Positions 53,745-62,745 of a stretch of DNA of 64,000 bases are shown one piece after another. Position 1 is the first letter of the stretch. Every line of letters begins with the position of its first letter. The position numbers and the translations under genes are program-made. Below the pieces are notes generated by a model. It saw only the letters and a program-made list of their open reading frames with translations. It was not told the origin of the DNA and did no database searches. The stretch lies in assembly GCF_000820765.1 (NCBI RefSeq), contig NZ_CCYH01000027.1:62001-126000 (forward strand), in the 5' to 3' direction. The DNA is from Candidatus Soleaferrea massiliensis AP7. Its GTDB lineage: Bacteria; Bacillota; Clostridia; Oscillospirales; Ruminococcaceae.

Positions 53745-54030
53745 AGATTATAACAAAAATGCGATGACGGGGACGGAACACAGATCCTTTGCTTCAGAGA
53801 ACTGCCGGCTGGTGAAAGGCAGTGCAAAACCTGTGGGAGCATCACCCCTGAGCAGTCCGCTGAAATGCCTTTCGGCACAATAGGTTGGAACGGTTCCTCA
53901 CCGTTAGGAAGAGGCTGTATTAATGGATACAGAAAAAGCGGGCATATTTCCGATATGCCAATAAGAGTGGTACCGCGTTGGGTTTTACGGCCTGTCGTCT
54001 CTTTTTATGAGACGACAGGTCTTTTATATT
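53745..54030 (+). promoter_or_regulatory. T-box riboswitch, probable isoleucine specifier
   Basis: The conserved T-box sequence AGAGTGGTACCGCG is at 53964-53977. Upstream is a stem I region with CTGCC/GGCAG arms and the loop of the distal part. Downstream is a terminator: CCTGTCGTCTC (53991-54001) pairs with GAGACGACAGG (54009-54019), then TCTTTTATA. The likely specifier is ATC (Ile) at 53841-53843 in GAGCATCACCCCTGAG, by analogy with known leaders. Uncharged tRNA-Ile would stabilise the antiterminator and switch on ilvB. Confidence 0.93.
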
Positions 54031-54095
54031 GTCCAGATAACTTTCGTATGCCATTCTACCTTTGTAACGAAATTACTCTAAGGGGGCTTTTCATC

Positions 54096-55769
54096 ATGAA
54101 ACTGACAGGTGCACAGATCATCATCGAATGTCTGCTGGAACAGAAGGTGGACACCGTATTCGGATTTCCGGGCGGCGCGGTGCTCAACATCTACGACGCG
54201 CTGTACGAATACAGCGACCGGATCAACCACATTCTGAGCGCGCACGAACAGGGCGCGTCCCATGCCGCGGACGGCTATGCCAGGACCACCGGCAAGACCG
54301 GCGTCGTCATTGCGACGAGCGGCCCGGGGGCTACCAACCTCGTAACCGGCATCGCAACCGCCTATATGGATTCGGTCCCGCTCGTGGCGATCACCGGCAA
54401 TGTGGCCTGCAGCCTGCTGGGGCTTGACAGCTTCCAGGAGGTGGACATCACCGGCATCACGATGCCGATCACCAAGCACAACTTCATCGTCAAGGATGTC
54501 ACCAGGCTGGCCGACACCATCCGGGAAGCCTTTTATATCGCCAATGAGGGACGCAAAGGTCCGGTACTGATCGATGTGCCGAAGGATATCACGGCGGCGG
54601 TCTGCGACTACAACCCGAAGAAGCCCCTCGCGATTGAGCAGCCGAAGCCGCAGTTCACCTCCAATCAGCTCGAGGAAGCCGCCGCCATGATCGCGGCGAG
54701 CAGAAAGCCGTTTGTCTACACCGGGGGCGGCGTCATCGCATCCGAAGCGGCTGAGGAGCTCAAAGAATTCATACGGCGCATCGATGCGCCGGCCGCATCC
54801 TCACTGATGGGGCTGGGCGGCTTCGACAATACGGATGAACGGTTTATGGGGATGCTCGGCATGCACGGCACCAAAACCTCGGCGCTGGCTATCGGCGAGT
54901 GTGATCTTTTCATCGGCATCGGCACGCGGTTCAGCGACCGGGTCATCGGCGACCCGAACCGGTTCGCGCAGCATGCGAAGATCCTGCACATCGACATTGA
55001 CGGCGCGGAGTTTGACAAGAACATCGTCATCGACGCACAGCTTGAAGGGGATATCAAAACCATCCTCTCCATGCTGAACAGGATGCTGGCACAGCAGCAG
55101 CACCCACACTGGATGGATAAAATCCACGGCTGGAAAAAGGCGTATCCGCTGATGCAGAAGGCGATGAACGGCTATCCGACCCCGCAGCAGGTCATCGAAA
55201 CGCTCGACAGGCTGACCGGCGAGGACACGATCATCACAACCGAGGTAGGACAGCACCAGATGTGGGCCGCGCAGTTCTACAATTTCCGGTCGCCGCGTTC
55301 GCTGGCAACCTCCGGAGGACTTGGAACGATGGGCTACGGCCTTGGCGCGGCAATCGGCGCACAGGTTGCGAATCCTGGCAGGCGGGTCGTCAATATCGCG
55401 GGCGACGGCAGCTTCTACATGAACGCCAATGAGCTTGCAACGGTTGTGCGCTACCAGCTTCCGGTTGTGGAGCTGATCATGAACAACAATGTGCTCGGCA
55501 TGGTGCGGCAGTGGCAGAAGCTGTTCTACGGCGGACGCTTCTCTCATACCACAATGAACCGGCCAACCGACCTTGTGAAGCTGGCCGAGGCATACGGACT
55601 CAAGGGCTTCACGATTTCGGCGCCCGATGAAGTCGAGCCGGTGCTCAGGCAGGCGCTCGCGCTGCACGAGCCGGTATTGATCAACTGCATGATCGACAGC
55701 GACATCAACGTGCTGCCGATGGTTCCGGCAGGCGCTTCGGTCGAAGAACAGATTCTGGAGATGGACTGA
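54096..55769 (+). CDS. ilvB: Acetolactate synthase, large subunit
   Basis: 557 residues. Thiamine diphosphate enzyme joining pyruvate with pyruvate or 2-oxobutyrate for valine, leucine and isoleucine. The N-terminal domain has VFGFPGGAVLNIYDAL and the catalytic Glu in HEQGASHAADGYAR. The middle FAD domain contains GIGTRFSDRV, and the C-terminal ThDP motif is GDGSFYMNANELATVVRY to NNNVLGMVRQWQ. The start is the ATG at 54096 with AAGGGGG upstream; the frame is open through the T-box, but that is not coding. First gene after the riboswitch. Confidence 0.96.
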   Translation: MKLTGAQIIIECLLEQKVDTVFGFPGGAVLNIYDALYEYSDRINHILSAHEQGASHAADGYARTTGKTGVVIATSGPGATNLVTGIATAYMDSVPLVAITGNVACSLLGLDSFQEVDITGITMPITKHNFIVKDVTRLADTIREAFYIANEGRKGPVLIDVPKDITAAVCDYNPKKPLAIEQPKPQFTSNQLEEAAAMIAASRKPFVYTGGGVIASEAAEELKEFIRRIDAPAASSLMGLGGFDNTDERFMGMLGMHGTKTSALAIGECDLFIGIGTRFSDRVIGDPNRFAQHAKILHIDIDGAEFDKNIVIDAQLEGDIKTILSMLNRMLAQQQHPHWMDKIHGWKKAYPLMQKAMNGYPTPQQVIETLDRLTGEDTIITTEVGQHQMWAAQFYNFRSPRSLATSGGLGTMGYGLGAAIGAQVANPGRRVVNIAGDGSFYMNANELATVVRYQLPVVELIMNNNVLGMVRQWQKLFYGGRFSHTTMNRPTDLVKLAEAYGLKGFTISAPDEVEPVLRQALALHEPVLINCMIDSDINVLPMVPAGASVEEQILEMD

Positions 55770-56135
55770 TTGGTTTGCCGTGTTTCCCAGGCTGATCGGA
55801 TGTCTGACAGAGTGTGCGAATCCAAGTGAAACGGCACTGCCCTTCAGCTGGATTCCGGCTTTGCTGAATGGATATCCGTTCCGGCAGGTATGAGACCAGA
55901 CACAGCCGGTCAGTGTGGAATTTATGCCTGACGAAGCCCATTCTGCACCAGTTTTTCTGCATTCTATACTTTTATATTAAAAATAAATCATCCGGCCTTT
56001 CTTTTGCTCTTCAGATTTCTTAGATAACATTTCACAGGATCACATCTTAGTTGCTGTGTATCACACAATGTCCTATACCGGACAGGACAGATCAGAAGGA
56101 ATGGCCGAGCATATAGATAATGGGAGGGAATCCGC
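55770..56135. other. 366-base gap between ilvB and ilvN
   Basis: No ORF with family features, no obvious second T-box motif and no terminator. An AT-rich patch near 55965-55990 could hold a promoter for ilvN but no good hexamer pair is seen. Confidence 0.4.
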
Positions 56136-56618
56136 ATGGAGGAGAAAAAACATCTACTTTCCGTCCTGGTCAAGAACCAGACAGGTGTGCTGATCCGCGT
56201 CGCATCGCTGTTCAGCCGCCGCGGATACAGCATCGAAAGTATGTCTGTCTCCGAAACGGAGAACATTGAAACGTCACGCATGACCATCGTGGTCCGCGGC
56301 GATGAGAGAACGCTGCAGCAGGCGGAAAAGCAGCTGCTCAAGCTCTGGGATGTCATCGAGGTCAAGCAGCTTCACAAGGCCGAGGCGGTCTGCCGCGAAC
56401 AGCTTCTGATCAAGATGCAGTTCGACGAACAGAACCGCTCCGCGCTCATTGAGATCGCAAGCCTCTTCAACGCTAAGATCGTCGACGTCTCCAGAGGCAC
56501 ACTGCTGATGGAGCTGACCGGTGAGCCGCAGAAGATCGATTCCTTCATCGAGATGCTGACACCCTACAACGTCAAGGCGATGGTGCGCACCGGCGTCACC
56601 GCGCTGGAACGGGGATAG
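56136..56618 (+). CDS. ilvN: Acetolactate synthase, small regulatory subunit
   Basis: 160 residues. Tandem ACT-type domains: SVLVKNQTGVLIRVASLFSR, then YSIESMSVSETENIETSRMT, and a second region with IDSFIEMLTPYNVKAMVRTG. Binds branched-chain amino acids and gives feedback control to IlvB. GGAGGGAATCCGC precedes ATG. It ends 21 bases before cimA. Confidence 0.95.
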   Translation: MEEKKHLLSVLVKNQTGVLIRVASLFSRRGYSIESMSVSETENIETSRMTIVVRGDERTLQQAEKQLLKLWDVIEVKQLHKAEAVCREQLLIKMQFDEQNRSALIEIASLFNAKIVDVSRGTLLMELTGEPQKIDSFIEMLTPYNVKAMVRTGVTALERG

Positions 56619-56639
56619 GAAAGAAAGGGGGACACTGCC

Positions 56640-58226
56640 ATGAGAGAGATCGAAATCTTTGATTCCACACTGCGCGACGGCGCGCAGGGGGAGAACATAT
56701 CCTTTACGGTGGACGACAAAATACACATCGTCAAGGCGCTTGATAAGCTGGGAATACCGTACATCGAGGCGGGAAATCCCGGTTCGAATCCAAAAGACAT
56801 CGAATTCTTCGAGCGGGTGCAGAATCTGGGACTGAAGAATTCCCAGCTGGTGGCGTTCGGCTCCACCCGTCGGCGCGGCATCCGCGTCGAGGAGGACAAG
56901 AACGTCATGGCGCTGGTAGCCGGCGGCACCGACACCGTGGTGATCTTCGGAAAGAGCTGGGATTTGCATGTGACCGAGGTGCTGCGCACCACGCTGGAAG
57001 AGAATCTCAGCATGATCTACGATACCCTTCATTTCTTTGTGGAAAACGGCAAGCAGGTCATGTTTGACGCCGAGCATTTCTTTGATGGCTTCAAGCTGAA
57101 TGAGGAGTATGCGATGCAGACCCTTTACACCGCGCAGAAAGCGGGCGCCAGCCGCATCGTTCTGTGCGATACCCGCGGCGGATGCTTTCCCGAGGAGATT
57201 TACAACATCACAAAAAAGGTGGTGGACCGTCTGGATGTGAAGATCGGCATCCACTGCCACAACGACATGGGCTGTGCGGTCGCGAACAGTCTGATGGCGG
57301 TCGAAGCGGGCGCCGTACAGGTTCAGGGCACCTATGTCGGCTACGGCGAACGCTGCGGCAACACCAATCTGAGCTCGGTGATTCCAAGCCTGCAGTTTAA
57401 AAAGGGGTACCGCTGCATCCCTGATGAACAGATGAAGAACCTGACCGAAACCGCGCGGTTCGTCGCTGAAATCTCGAACATCACACTGTCCGGCGGTATG
57501 CCCTATGTCGGAAAGAGCGCGTTTGCCCACAAGGCCGGGATGCACATTGACGGCGTGATGAAGAACGCCGGTTCGTTTGAGCATCTGCCGCCCGAGACGG
57601 TCGGCAACAAGCGCAACATCCTGCTTTCGGAGGTGGCCGGACGCACGGCGATCATCGACCGCATCAAGCACATCGACCCGCGTATCACCAAGGATTCCCC
57701 GATCGCGCAGGAAATCGTCGACCGGCTCAAGGAGCTGGAGCATGACGGATACCAGTATGAGGCCGCGGCGGCCAGCCTGGAGCTGGTCGTGCTCAAATAC
57801 CTGAAGAAGTTCCAGCCATTTTTTGAACTGGACCACTTCCGCATCATCGGCGAGCAGGATACGCAGAATTCCCCGAAGGTATCGTCTGCATTGGTCAAGA
57901 TCAAGGTCGGCGAGCAGTACGAGATCACGGCAGACGAAGGCGAAGGCCCTGTCCATGCGCTCGACAAGGCGCTCAGAAAGGCGCTGACCGTCTTTTATCC
58001 GTCACTCAACGATGTACGCCTGATCGACTACAAGGTGCGTGTCATGGAATCCCGCAAGGCCACGGCCGCGAAGGTCCGTGTCCTGATCGAGACGACTGAC
58101 GGACGCAGTGTCTGGACCACGGTCGGCGTCTCGACCGACATCATCAACGCCAGCCTGCGCGCGCTGCTCGATTCAATCGAATACAAGCTGATGAAGGACT
58201 ACAACGAAAACCTGAACATGGGCTGA
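56640..58226 (+). CDS. cimA: Citramalate synthase
   Basis: 528 residues. A DRE-TIM enzyme: FDSTLRDGAQGENISFTVDD at the start, EAGNPGSNPKDIEFFERVQN, the metal-binding HCHNDMGCAVANSL (as IHCHNDMG), and a C-terminal LeuA-dimer regulatory domain from about 420. The AGNPGSNPKD signature and length separate CimA from 2-isopropylmalate synthase. It condenses acetyl-CoA and pyruvate to citramalate, giving 2-oxobutyrate and isoleucine without threonine. That fits the Ile T-box upstream. LeuA of other subtypes cannot be fully excluded. Confidence 0.9.
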   Translation: MREIEIFDSTLRDGAQGENISFTVDDKIHIVKALDKLGIPYIEAGNPGSNPKDIEFFERVQNLGLKNSQLVAFGSTRRRGIRVEEDKNVMALVAGGTDTVVIFGKSWDLHVTEVLRTTLEENLSMIYDTLHFFVENGKQVMFDAEHFFDGFKLNEEYAMQTLYTAQKAGASRIVLCDTRGGCFPEEIYNITKKVVDRLDVKIGIHCHNDMGCAVANSLMAVEAGAVQVQGTYVGYGERCGNTNLSSVIPSLQFKKGYRCIPDEQMKNLTETARFVAEISNITLSGGMPYVGKSAFAHKAGMHIDGVMKNAGSFEHLPPETVGNKRNILLSEVAGRTAIIDRIKHIDPRITKDSPIAQEIVDRLKELEHDGYQYEAAAASLELVVLKYLKKFQPFFELDHFRIIGEQDTQNSPKVSSALVKIKVGEQYEITADEGEGPVHALDKALRKALTVFYPSLNDVRLIDYKVRVMESRKATAAKVRVLIETTDGRSVWTTVGVSTDIINASLRALLDSIEYKLMKDYNENLNMG

Positions 58227-58435
58227 CCATGAAATCCTGTGGACTCAGCAAAGACCAATTTGTGTGCATTGATTTTTGGTATATCTATATAGATTAAGCG
58301 CACATACCTCGAATCTCGGCCTTTTTGATGTTATAAAATAGACAGTCCCGTTTCAGCTGCATTATTTGAATTGCATAAACGGTACTGGGAAACTGGAGAA
58401 ACCATATACTTTTTCATTCTTTCACAGGATATACT

Positions 58436-58464
58436 TTGCATCCTGACAGAAAAAGTTGTATAAT
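58436..58464 (+). promoter_or_regulatory. Possible promoter of leuB
   Basis: TATAAT (58459-58464) with TTGCAT (58436-58441) 17 bases upstream. A 282-base gap separates cimA and leuB, so a separate start is plausible. Confidence 0.55.
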
Positions 58465-58508
58465 AAAGATCGTTAAAAAGAAATCAAACAGGGAAAGGAT
58501 TTTAGATT

Positions 58509-59579
58509 ATGGAAAAGAAGATAGCAGTGATCAGAGGAGACGGCATCGGCGTTGAAATCGTCAATCAGGCGCTCAGAGTGCTTGATAAAATTGCGGAGAA
58601 GTACGGCCACACCTTCCGCTATGTGGATGTTACGGCAGGCGGATGCGCCATCGATGCATTCGGCGAGCCTTTGCCTGAAAAGGAGCTTCAGAAATGCCTG
58701 GACAGCGACAGTGTCCTGCTCGGCGCGGTCGGCGGCCCGAAATGGGATACGCTCGAAGGCAGCCAGCGTCCGGAACGTGCGCTGCTGGGTGTGCGCCAGG
58801 CGCTGGGACTCTTTGCGAACATCCGCCCGTCCTGCCTGTTTAAGGCGCTGGAGAACGCCTGCCCGCTCAAGCAGGAGATCATCGAGGGCGGATTGGATCT
58901 GGTCATTGTCCGCGAGCTGATCGGCGGCGCTTATTTCGGCAAGCGTGAAATTCTGCAGACAGAAGGCGGCAAAACCGCTTATGATACCATGATCTATTCC
59001 GAGATGGAGGTCGAGCGCATCGGCCGCGTGGCCTTTGAAACCGCCCGAAAGAGACGCGGCAAGCTGACCAGCGTTGACAAGGCAAATGTGCTGGAAAGCT
59101 CCCGCCTTTGGAGAGAGGTCATGCACCGCCTGAAGGATGAGTATCCGGATGTCGAATACAGCGATATGCTGGTGGACAACACCGCGATGCAGCTTGTGCG
59201 CAATCCGGGCCAGTTCGACGTCATTGTGACCGAAAACATGTTCGGCGATATCCTTTCCGATGAAGCCAGCATGATCACCGGTTCCATCGGCATGATCCCG
59301 TCTTCGAGCCTTGGTGAGGGAAGCCGCGGCATGTATGAGCCGATTCACGGTTCCGCTCCGGATATTGCCGGCCAGAACAAGGCGAACCCGATTGCAACCA
59401 TCCTTTCCGCAGCTATGATGCTCCTCTATTCCTTCGACGCACCGCAGGAATGCAGGGACATCGAGAATGCCGTGGAAAAGGCGCTTGCCGACGGCTACCG
59501 CACCGGCGACATCATGAGCGAGGGCAAAAAGCTGGTTTCCTGTTCCGAAATGGGAGACATCATCCTTGCAAACCTGTAA
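58509..59579 (+). CDS. leuB: 3-isopropylmalate dehydrogenase
   Basis: 356 residues. NAD-dependent beta-decarboxylating dehydrogenase: RGDGIGVEIVNQALRVLDKI near the start, RELIGGAYFGKRE near 135, the metal-binding VTENMFGDILSDEASMITGS near 240, and EPIHGSAPDIAGQNKANPIA near 277. It serves leucine synthesis and also citramalate-derived isoleucine (as methylmalate dehydrogenase). leuC and leuD are not in the window. Confidence 0.95.
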   Translation: MEKKIAVIRGDGIGVEIVNQALRVLDKIAEKYGHTFRYVDVTAGGCAIDAFGEPLPEKELQKCLDSDSVLLGAVGGPKWDTLEGSQRPERALLGVRQALGLFANIRPSCLFKALENACPLKQEIIEGGLDLVIVRELIGGAYFGKREILQTEGGKTAYDTMIYSEMEVERIGRVAFETARKRRGKLTSVDKANVLESSRLWREVMHRLKDEYPDVEYSDMLVDNTAMQLVRNPGQFDVIVTENMFGDILSDEASMITGSIGMIPSSSLGEGSRGMYEPIHGSAPDIAGQNKANPIATILSAAMMLLYSFDAPQECRDIENAVEKALADGYRTGDIMSEGKKLVSCSEMGDIILANL

Positions 59580-59634
59580 ATTGTCCGATGTGGGTAAAAT
59601 ACTGATTTGGTGACCAGGCTTCATCATAAATTTT

Positions 59635-59672
59635 CAGGAGCTGATACCGTTTTCGGTATCAGCTCCTGCTTT
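59635..59672 (+). terminator. Terminator after leuB
   Basis: CAGGAGCTGATACCG (59635-59649) pairs perfectly with CGGTATCAGCTCCTG (59654-59668) around TTTT, followed by CTTTAATT. The inner AGCTGATAC/GTATCAGCT is the same as in the aro attenuator. Confidence 0.88.
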
Positions 59673-59708
59673 AATTCCCCGGTCATATATTTCGATCATT
59701 CTTTTATT

Positions 59709-59975
59709 GCAGCTTTAGCAAGAAAAAACACCGGCTGAGCCGGTGAGAATAAAAAGCTTTAAGACAAGTAAAAGCCTAGCGAATAACTATAATCATTTTG
59801 CTCAGAGTGAAAAACTATTGGGACATAACCGCTTTAGCAAATACCGTGCGTTTGATGCAAACAACAGTTTTTCAGTGTCTTTGTGAGACGAACTGGTATG
59901 ATGCCCTACTGGGGCTCGTGCAAACCACCAGTTCAATTAGTGGTTTTGATTTATGCTTATCCTTCATTCCTATAC
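59709..59975 (-). repeat. Dispersed structured repeat, copy A
   Basis: Diverged inverted-orientation counterpart of 49505-49755. In the minus direction it starts near GGATAAGCATAAA. It continues with TTGAACTGGTGGTTTGCA, a GCCC/GGGC hairpin, GCTAAAGCGGTTAT and TCACTCTGAGC, and ends with CACCGGCTCAGCCGGTG followed by TTTTTT (a perfect intrinsic terminator) and GCTAAAGCT. It occupies the gap between leuB and the convergent araC-type gene and may end transcription of the latter. The first part keeps the same reading frame as copy B. Confidence 0.7.
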
Positions 59976-60006
59976 GAGTAACTCCTGTTTTGCCGCGAGA
60001 GCGCAG

Positions 60007-60885
60007 CTATTGCTTCCTGTGCATCCTGATATAATCCCGCGGAGATATGCCGAACTGCCTGCGGAATATCTCCGCATAATAGCTTGGCCCGGAAAAACCG
60101 CTGGCCATTGCGGCTTCCGTGACATTACAGCCCGGCTGTGTCAGCATGGATAAGCTTTGATCGATCCGATACCGCTGCAGATAGGTGATCAGCGTTTCCT
60201 TCATCTGGCGTTTAAAGAGGTGACAGCATGCGCTTTTGGATAGCCCTGCCGCCGCCGCAATTTCATCCAGTGTAATGTGGCGCATATAGTTCTCATGCAG
60301 AAAGGTGAGGATGGTCTTGATCAAGGCATGGCTGCGTTCCTGTTCAAGATCCTCGACAATGCTGCTTTGTATCTCCTGATACAGGTGTTTCCAAACCTCC
60401 AAAAGCAGTGCGGTGATGGACAGTTCGTAACATGCCGGCTGCTCCCGATATAAGGTCTCGATCTTCTGAAACAACACGTTGAACTGTTCATCTCTGAGCA
60501 GGACACCGGTCAATGACGGGAAGTGCAGGATTGGCTGGACATATCGCTCCTGCACTGCGCATCCCGCTTCGCCAAACAGGGAAGGATGCAGCGTGACCGC
60601 AAGATACTGACAGTCAGTATTTGGCACGGCGCATCCCAGATGCAGCGCGTTCGCATTGATAAACAGACAGTCGCCCGCTTTCAGCGAAAACAACTGAGAG
60701 CCGGCCTGATAGTGCATCCTTCCGTTCAGGATCAGCGTAAATTCTATCTGCGGGTGCCAGTGGCAGTTGAAGCGGCCGTTTTCATACTGCAGAATTTTCT
60801 CATAGCCGATCCGAAACGGAAATTCATACGTTCCGTGGGATTTCAGTTCCCGTCCGTCCTGATTGATCTGGATGTTCCGTGTCAT
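60007..60885 (-). CDS. AraC family transcriptional regulator with cupin domain
   Basis: 292 residues. The N-terminal half is a cupin-like sensing domain with histidines (NCHWHPQIEFTLILNGRMHY, LFSLKAGDCLFINANALH). The C-terminal 100 residues hold two HTH motifs (ITLDEIAAAAGLSKSACCHL and NVTEAAMASGFSGPSYYAEI), ending FRRQFGISPRDYIRMHRK. Such proteins often sense sugars. It is divergent from a HAD hydrolase, a likely target. Confidence 0.93.
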   Translation of the reverse strand: MTRNIQINQDGRELKSHGTYEFPFRIGYEKILQYENGRFNCHWHPQIEFTLILNGRMHYQAGSQLFSLKAGDCLFINANALHLGCAVPNTDCQYLAVTLHPSLFGEAGCAVQERYVQPILHFPSLTGVLLRDEQFNVLFQKIETLYREQPACYELSITALLLEVWKHLYQEIQSSIVEDLEQERSHALIKTILTFLHENYMRHITLDEIAAAAGLSKSACCHLFKRQMKETLITYLQRYRIDQSLSMLTQPGCNVTEAAMASGFSGPSYYAEIFRRQFGISPRDYIRMHRKQ

Positions 60886-60999
60886 CTTCTCATCCCCGCA
60901 AGATTGTTATAAAATTAAGCAAAATACAGGTGGTTTTTGCTCCTATATTTTATTATACTGATAAAAACAAGAAATGCAATCAAACGGGGAGGAATCATC

Positions 61000-61683
61000 G
61001 TGAAGGAAAAAAAGGTCGGCGTAATTTTTGATTTCAACGGGACTTTGTTCGACGACGCATATCAACAGGAAAAAGCGTGGCGTACATTTGCACGGGAGGT
61101 ATTTAACAGGGAGATCACACAAGAAGAGATGTTCCAGCATATACATGGCCGGAACAATCGGTTTATCATGGAATATCTGGCAGAAAAAAAGCTGGATGAC
61201 GATCAGGTCGATCTGCTGGTTGAGCGCAAGGAGACCCGATACCGGTCTCTTTGCAGGGAGAATCCAGACAGCTTCTATTTAGCTGCCGGAGCCGTTCAGC
61301 TCCTGGATGAACTGAAAGTCCGGGGAATTCCCCGGACCATTGCGACGGCCTCCAGGAAATCCAATGTTGATTTCTATATTGAAAGCTTTGCATTGGAAAC
61401 CTGGTTTCAACCGGCGGATATCGTATATGACGACGGTTCCATCCCCGGCAAGCCCGAACCGGATTTTTATCTGCGCTCGGCTCAGAAAATCGGAATCGCG
61501 CCAAAGCACTGTATCGTTGCGGAGGACGCTGTTTCCGGCATTCAGTCCGCCTGGCGCGCCGGCATCGGCAGGGTGGTTGCTGTGGCACCTGAGAATCGAT
61601 GGGATACGCTGAGTGAAATGAAAGAAGTCTCGAACCTGATTGAGAATTTTTATGCTTTTGACCGCAGTTGGCTTGAAGAGTAA
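61000..61683 (+). CDS. HAD-superfamily hydrolase (beta-phosphoglucomutase-like)
   Basis: 227 residues from the GTG at 61000, preceded by GGGGAGGA. Motif I reads FDFNGTLFDD, with the second Asp of the usual DxD replaced by Asn. Motif II is the Thr/Ser in RTIATASRKSN, motif III the Lys in IPGKPEPDFYL, and motif IV VAEDAVSGIQSAWRAG. The helical cap lies between motifs I and II. The start is not the upstream in-frame ATG at 60937, which lies in the promoter region. Probably a sugar-phosphate phosphatase or mutase; the Asn may alter chemistry. Confidence 0.85.
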   Translation: MKEKKVGVIFDFNGTLFDDAYQQEKAWRTFAREVFNREITQEEMFQHIHGRNNRFIMEYLAEKKLDDDQVDLLVERKETRYRSLCRENPDSFYLAAGAVQLLDELKVRGIPRTIATASRKSNVDFYIESFALETWFQPADIVYDDGSIPGKPEPDFYLRSAQKIGIAPKHCIVAEDAVSGIQSAWRAGIGRVVAVAPENRWDTLSEMKEVSNLIENFYAFDRSWLEE

Positions 61684-61799
61684 AGAATAAACTGGAACAG
61701 CCATCTCCCTGCATCTTTTTCCGTATTTAAGTATTTTTTTGTTCCTTCTTTCATATATCTGTGATAAGCATTCTACAGATGGGGAAGGACGTGACGTCG

Positions 61800-62642
61800 A
61801 TGTTTGCGGTTTTGAATCTTCAAAACGGCCAAAGAAGCGGATTGTTTGAATGGATGGGAAGACTGTTGTTTACGCAGTATCCGGATATCCGGTTGGTACG
61901 GTATGGCGAGAGCAAGATACATATCATCTCATATAAAGGCGGCGAAAAGCAAATCGACTGGGATTTCCTCAAGGAGGTCACCGGCCGGCTTGGATATAAT
62001 CTGGTTATGCCGGATATCAAATGCCCGCATCCCAATATCCGCCGGTTCCAGCCGTATCAATTTCTGCGGCGCACTACCCGTAATGGTGTGGCTAAGATCA
62101 TCGAGGACATTGAACTGCCATTGTATAAAAAATCCATTGTACTGGTAGATGAATACGGACGTTATCTGGACTATACCCATACACTTATCAAGTACTGCGC
62201 TGTGGTTAAGGTCTATACGCAGAATGTACAGAAATATGAACGCTTCGCCAATGACATCATGAACCTGTATGGAGCGCCGGTTATCGTCAGTGATGAACCG
62301 GATATTCTTTCTTCACACAGTGTCATTGTGGCGCCGGACGGCATCCGGGAAGAATTGTGCAGCCGTATCCGAAACACCGTATTATCGGTGCATGAACTGC
62401 CGGCATCGGCCAATGTTCGCCAGGTATATGATTTTGAATGCGAGACCGATGAAGAGATCGAAGCTTTACGGCTCAAAGGCATCAGCAACAGCGATATTTT
62501 GGGTGCGCTCTATGAATTGAACTGCATCCGTGGTTTGGGTGAATTGGTTCCACAATATTGCAGATTTAATGGGGAACAGGTCGCACTGTCAGAGGTGTCA
62601 AAATATATCACCGGGGAATTAAAGGATGAAATCCTGATCTGA
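61800..62642 (+). CDS. Unrecognised cytoplasmic protein
   Basis: About 280 residues; ATG at 61800 with GGGGAAGGA upstream, alternatives GTG 61761 and ATG 61779. No signal peptide or membrane segment. The pattern is alpha/beta: VLNLQNGQRSGLFEW, KKSIVLVDEYGRYLDYTHTL near residue 118, VVKVYTQNVQKYERFANDI, and SVIVAPDGIREEL. The middle looks like a nucleotide-binding or Rossmann-like arrangement (strand, DEYGRYL, strand VVKVYT), but no known motif is complete. Flanked by a HAD gene and a convergent recombinase. Confidence 0.75.
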   Translation: MFAVLNLQNGQRSGLFEWMGRLLFTQYPDIRLVRYGESKIHIISYKGGEKQIDWDFLKEVTGRLGYNLVMPDIKCPHPNIRRFQPYQFLRRTTRNGVAKIIEDIELPLYKKSIVLVDEYGRYLDYTHTLIKYCAVVKVYTQNVQKYERFANDIMNLYGAPVIVSDEPDILSSHSVIVAPDGIREELCSRIRNTVLSVHELPASANVRQVYDFECETDEEIEALRLKGISNSDILGALYELNCIRGLGELVPQYCRFNGEQVALSEVSKYITGELKDEILI

Positions 62643-62644
62643 TC

Positions 62645-62688
62645 ACGCAATAAAGCCACAACCTTAGATGGTTGTGGCTTTATTGCGT
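62645..62688. terminator. Bidirectional terminator between the 61800 gene and xerC-like gene
   Basis: Bases 62645-62663 and 62670-62688 form a perfect 19-bp stem with the loop TTAGAT. The core is AAAGCCACAACC. The stem directly follows the stop codon. Confidence 0.88.
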
Positions 62689-62745
62689 ACTATGAAACAT
62701 GATCTAAGCAGTCTTAAAAATCAAAAGAAAAAAGTATAGAAAATC

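Noticed and set aside
53865..54095. N-terminal extension of ilvB by 77 codons
   Set aside because: It runs through the T-box and its terminator; the ATG at 54096 has an RBS and gives normal family length.
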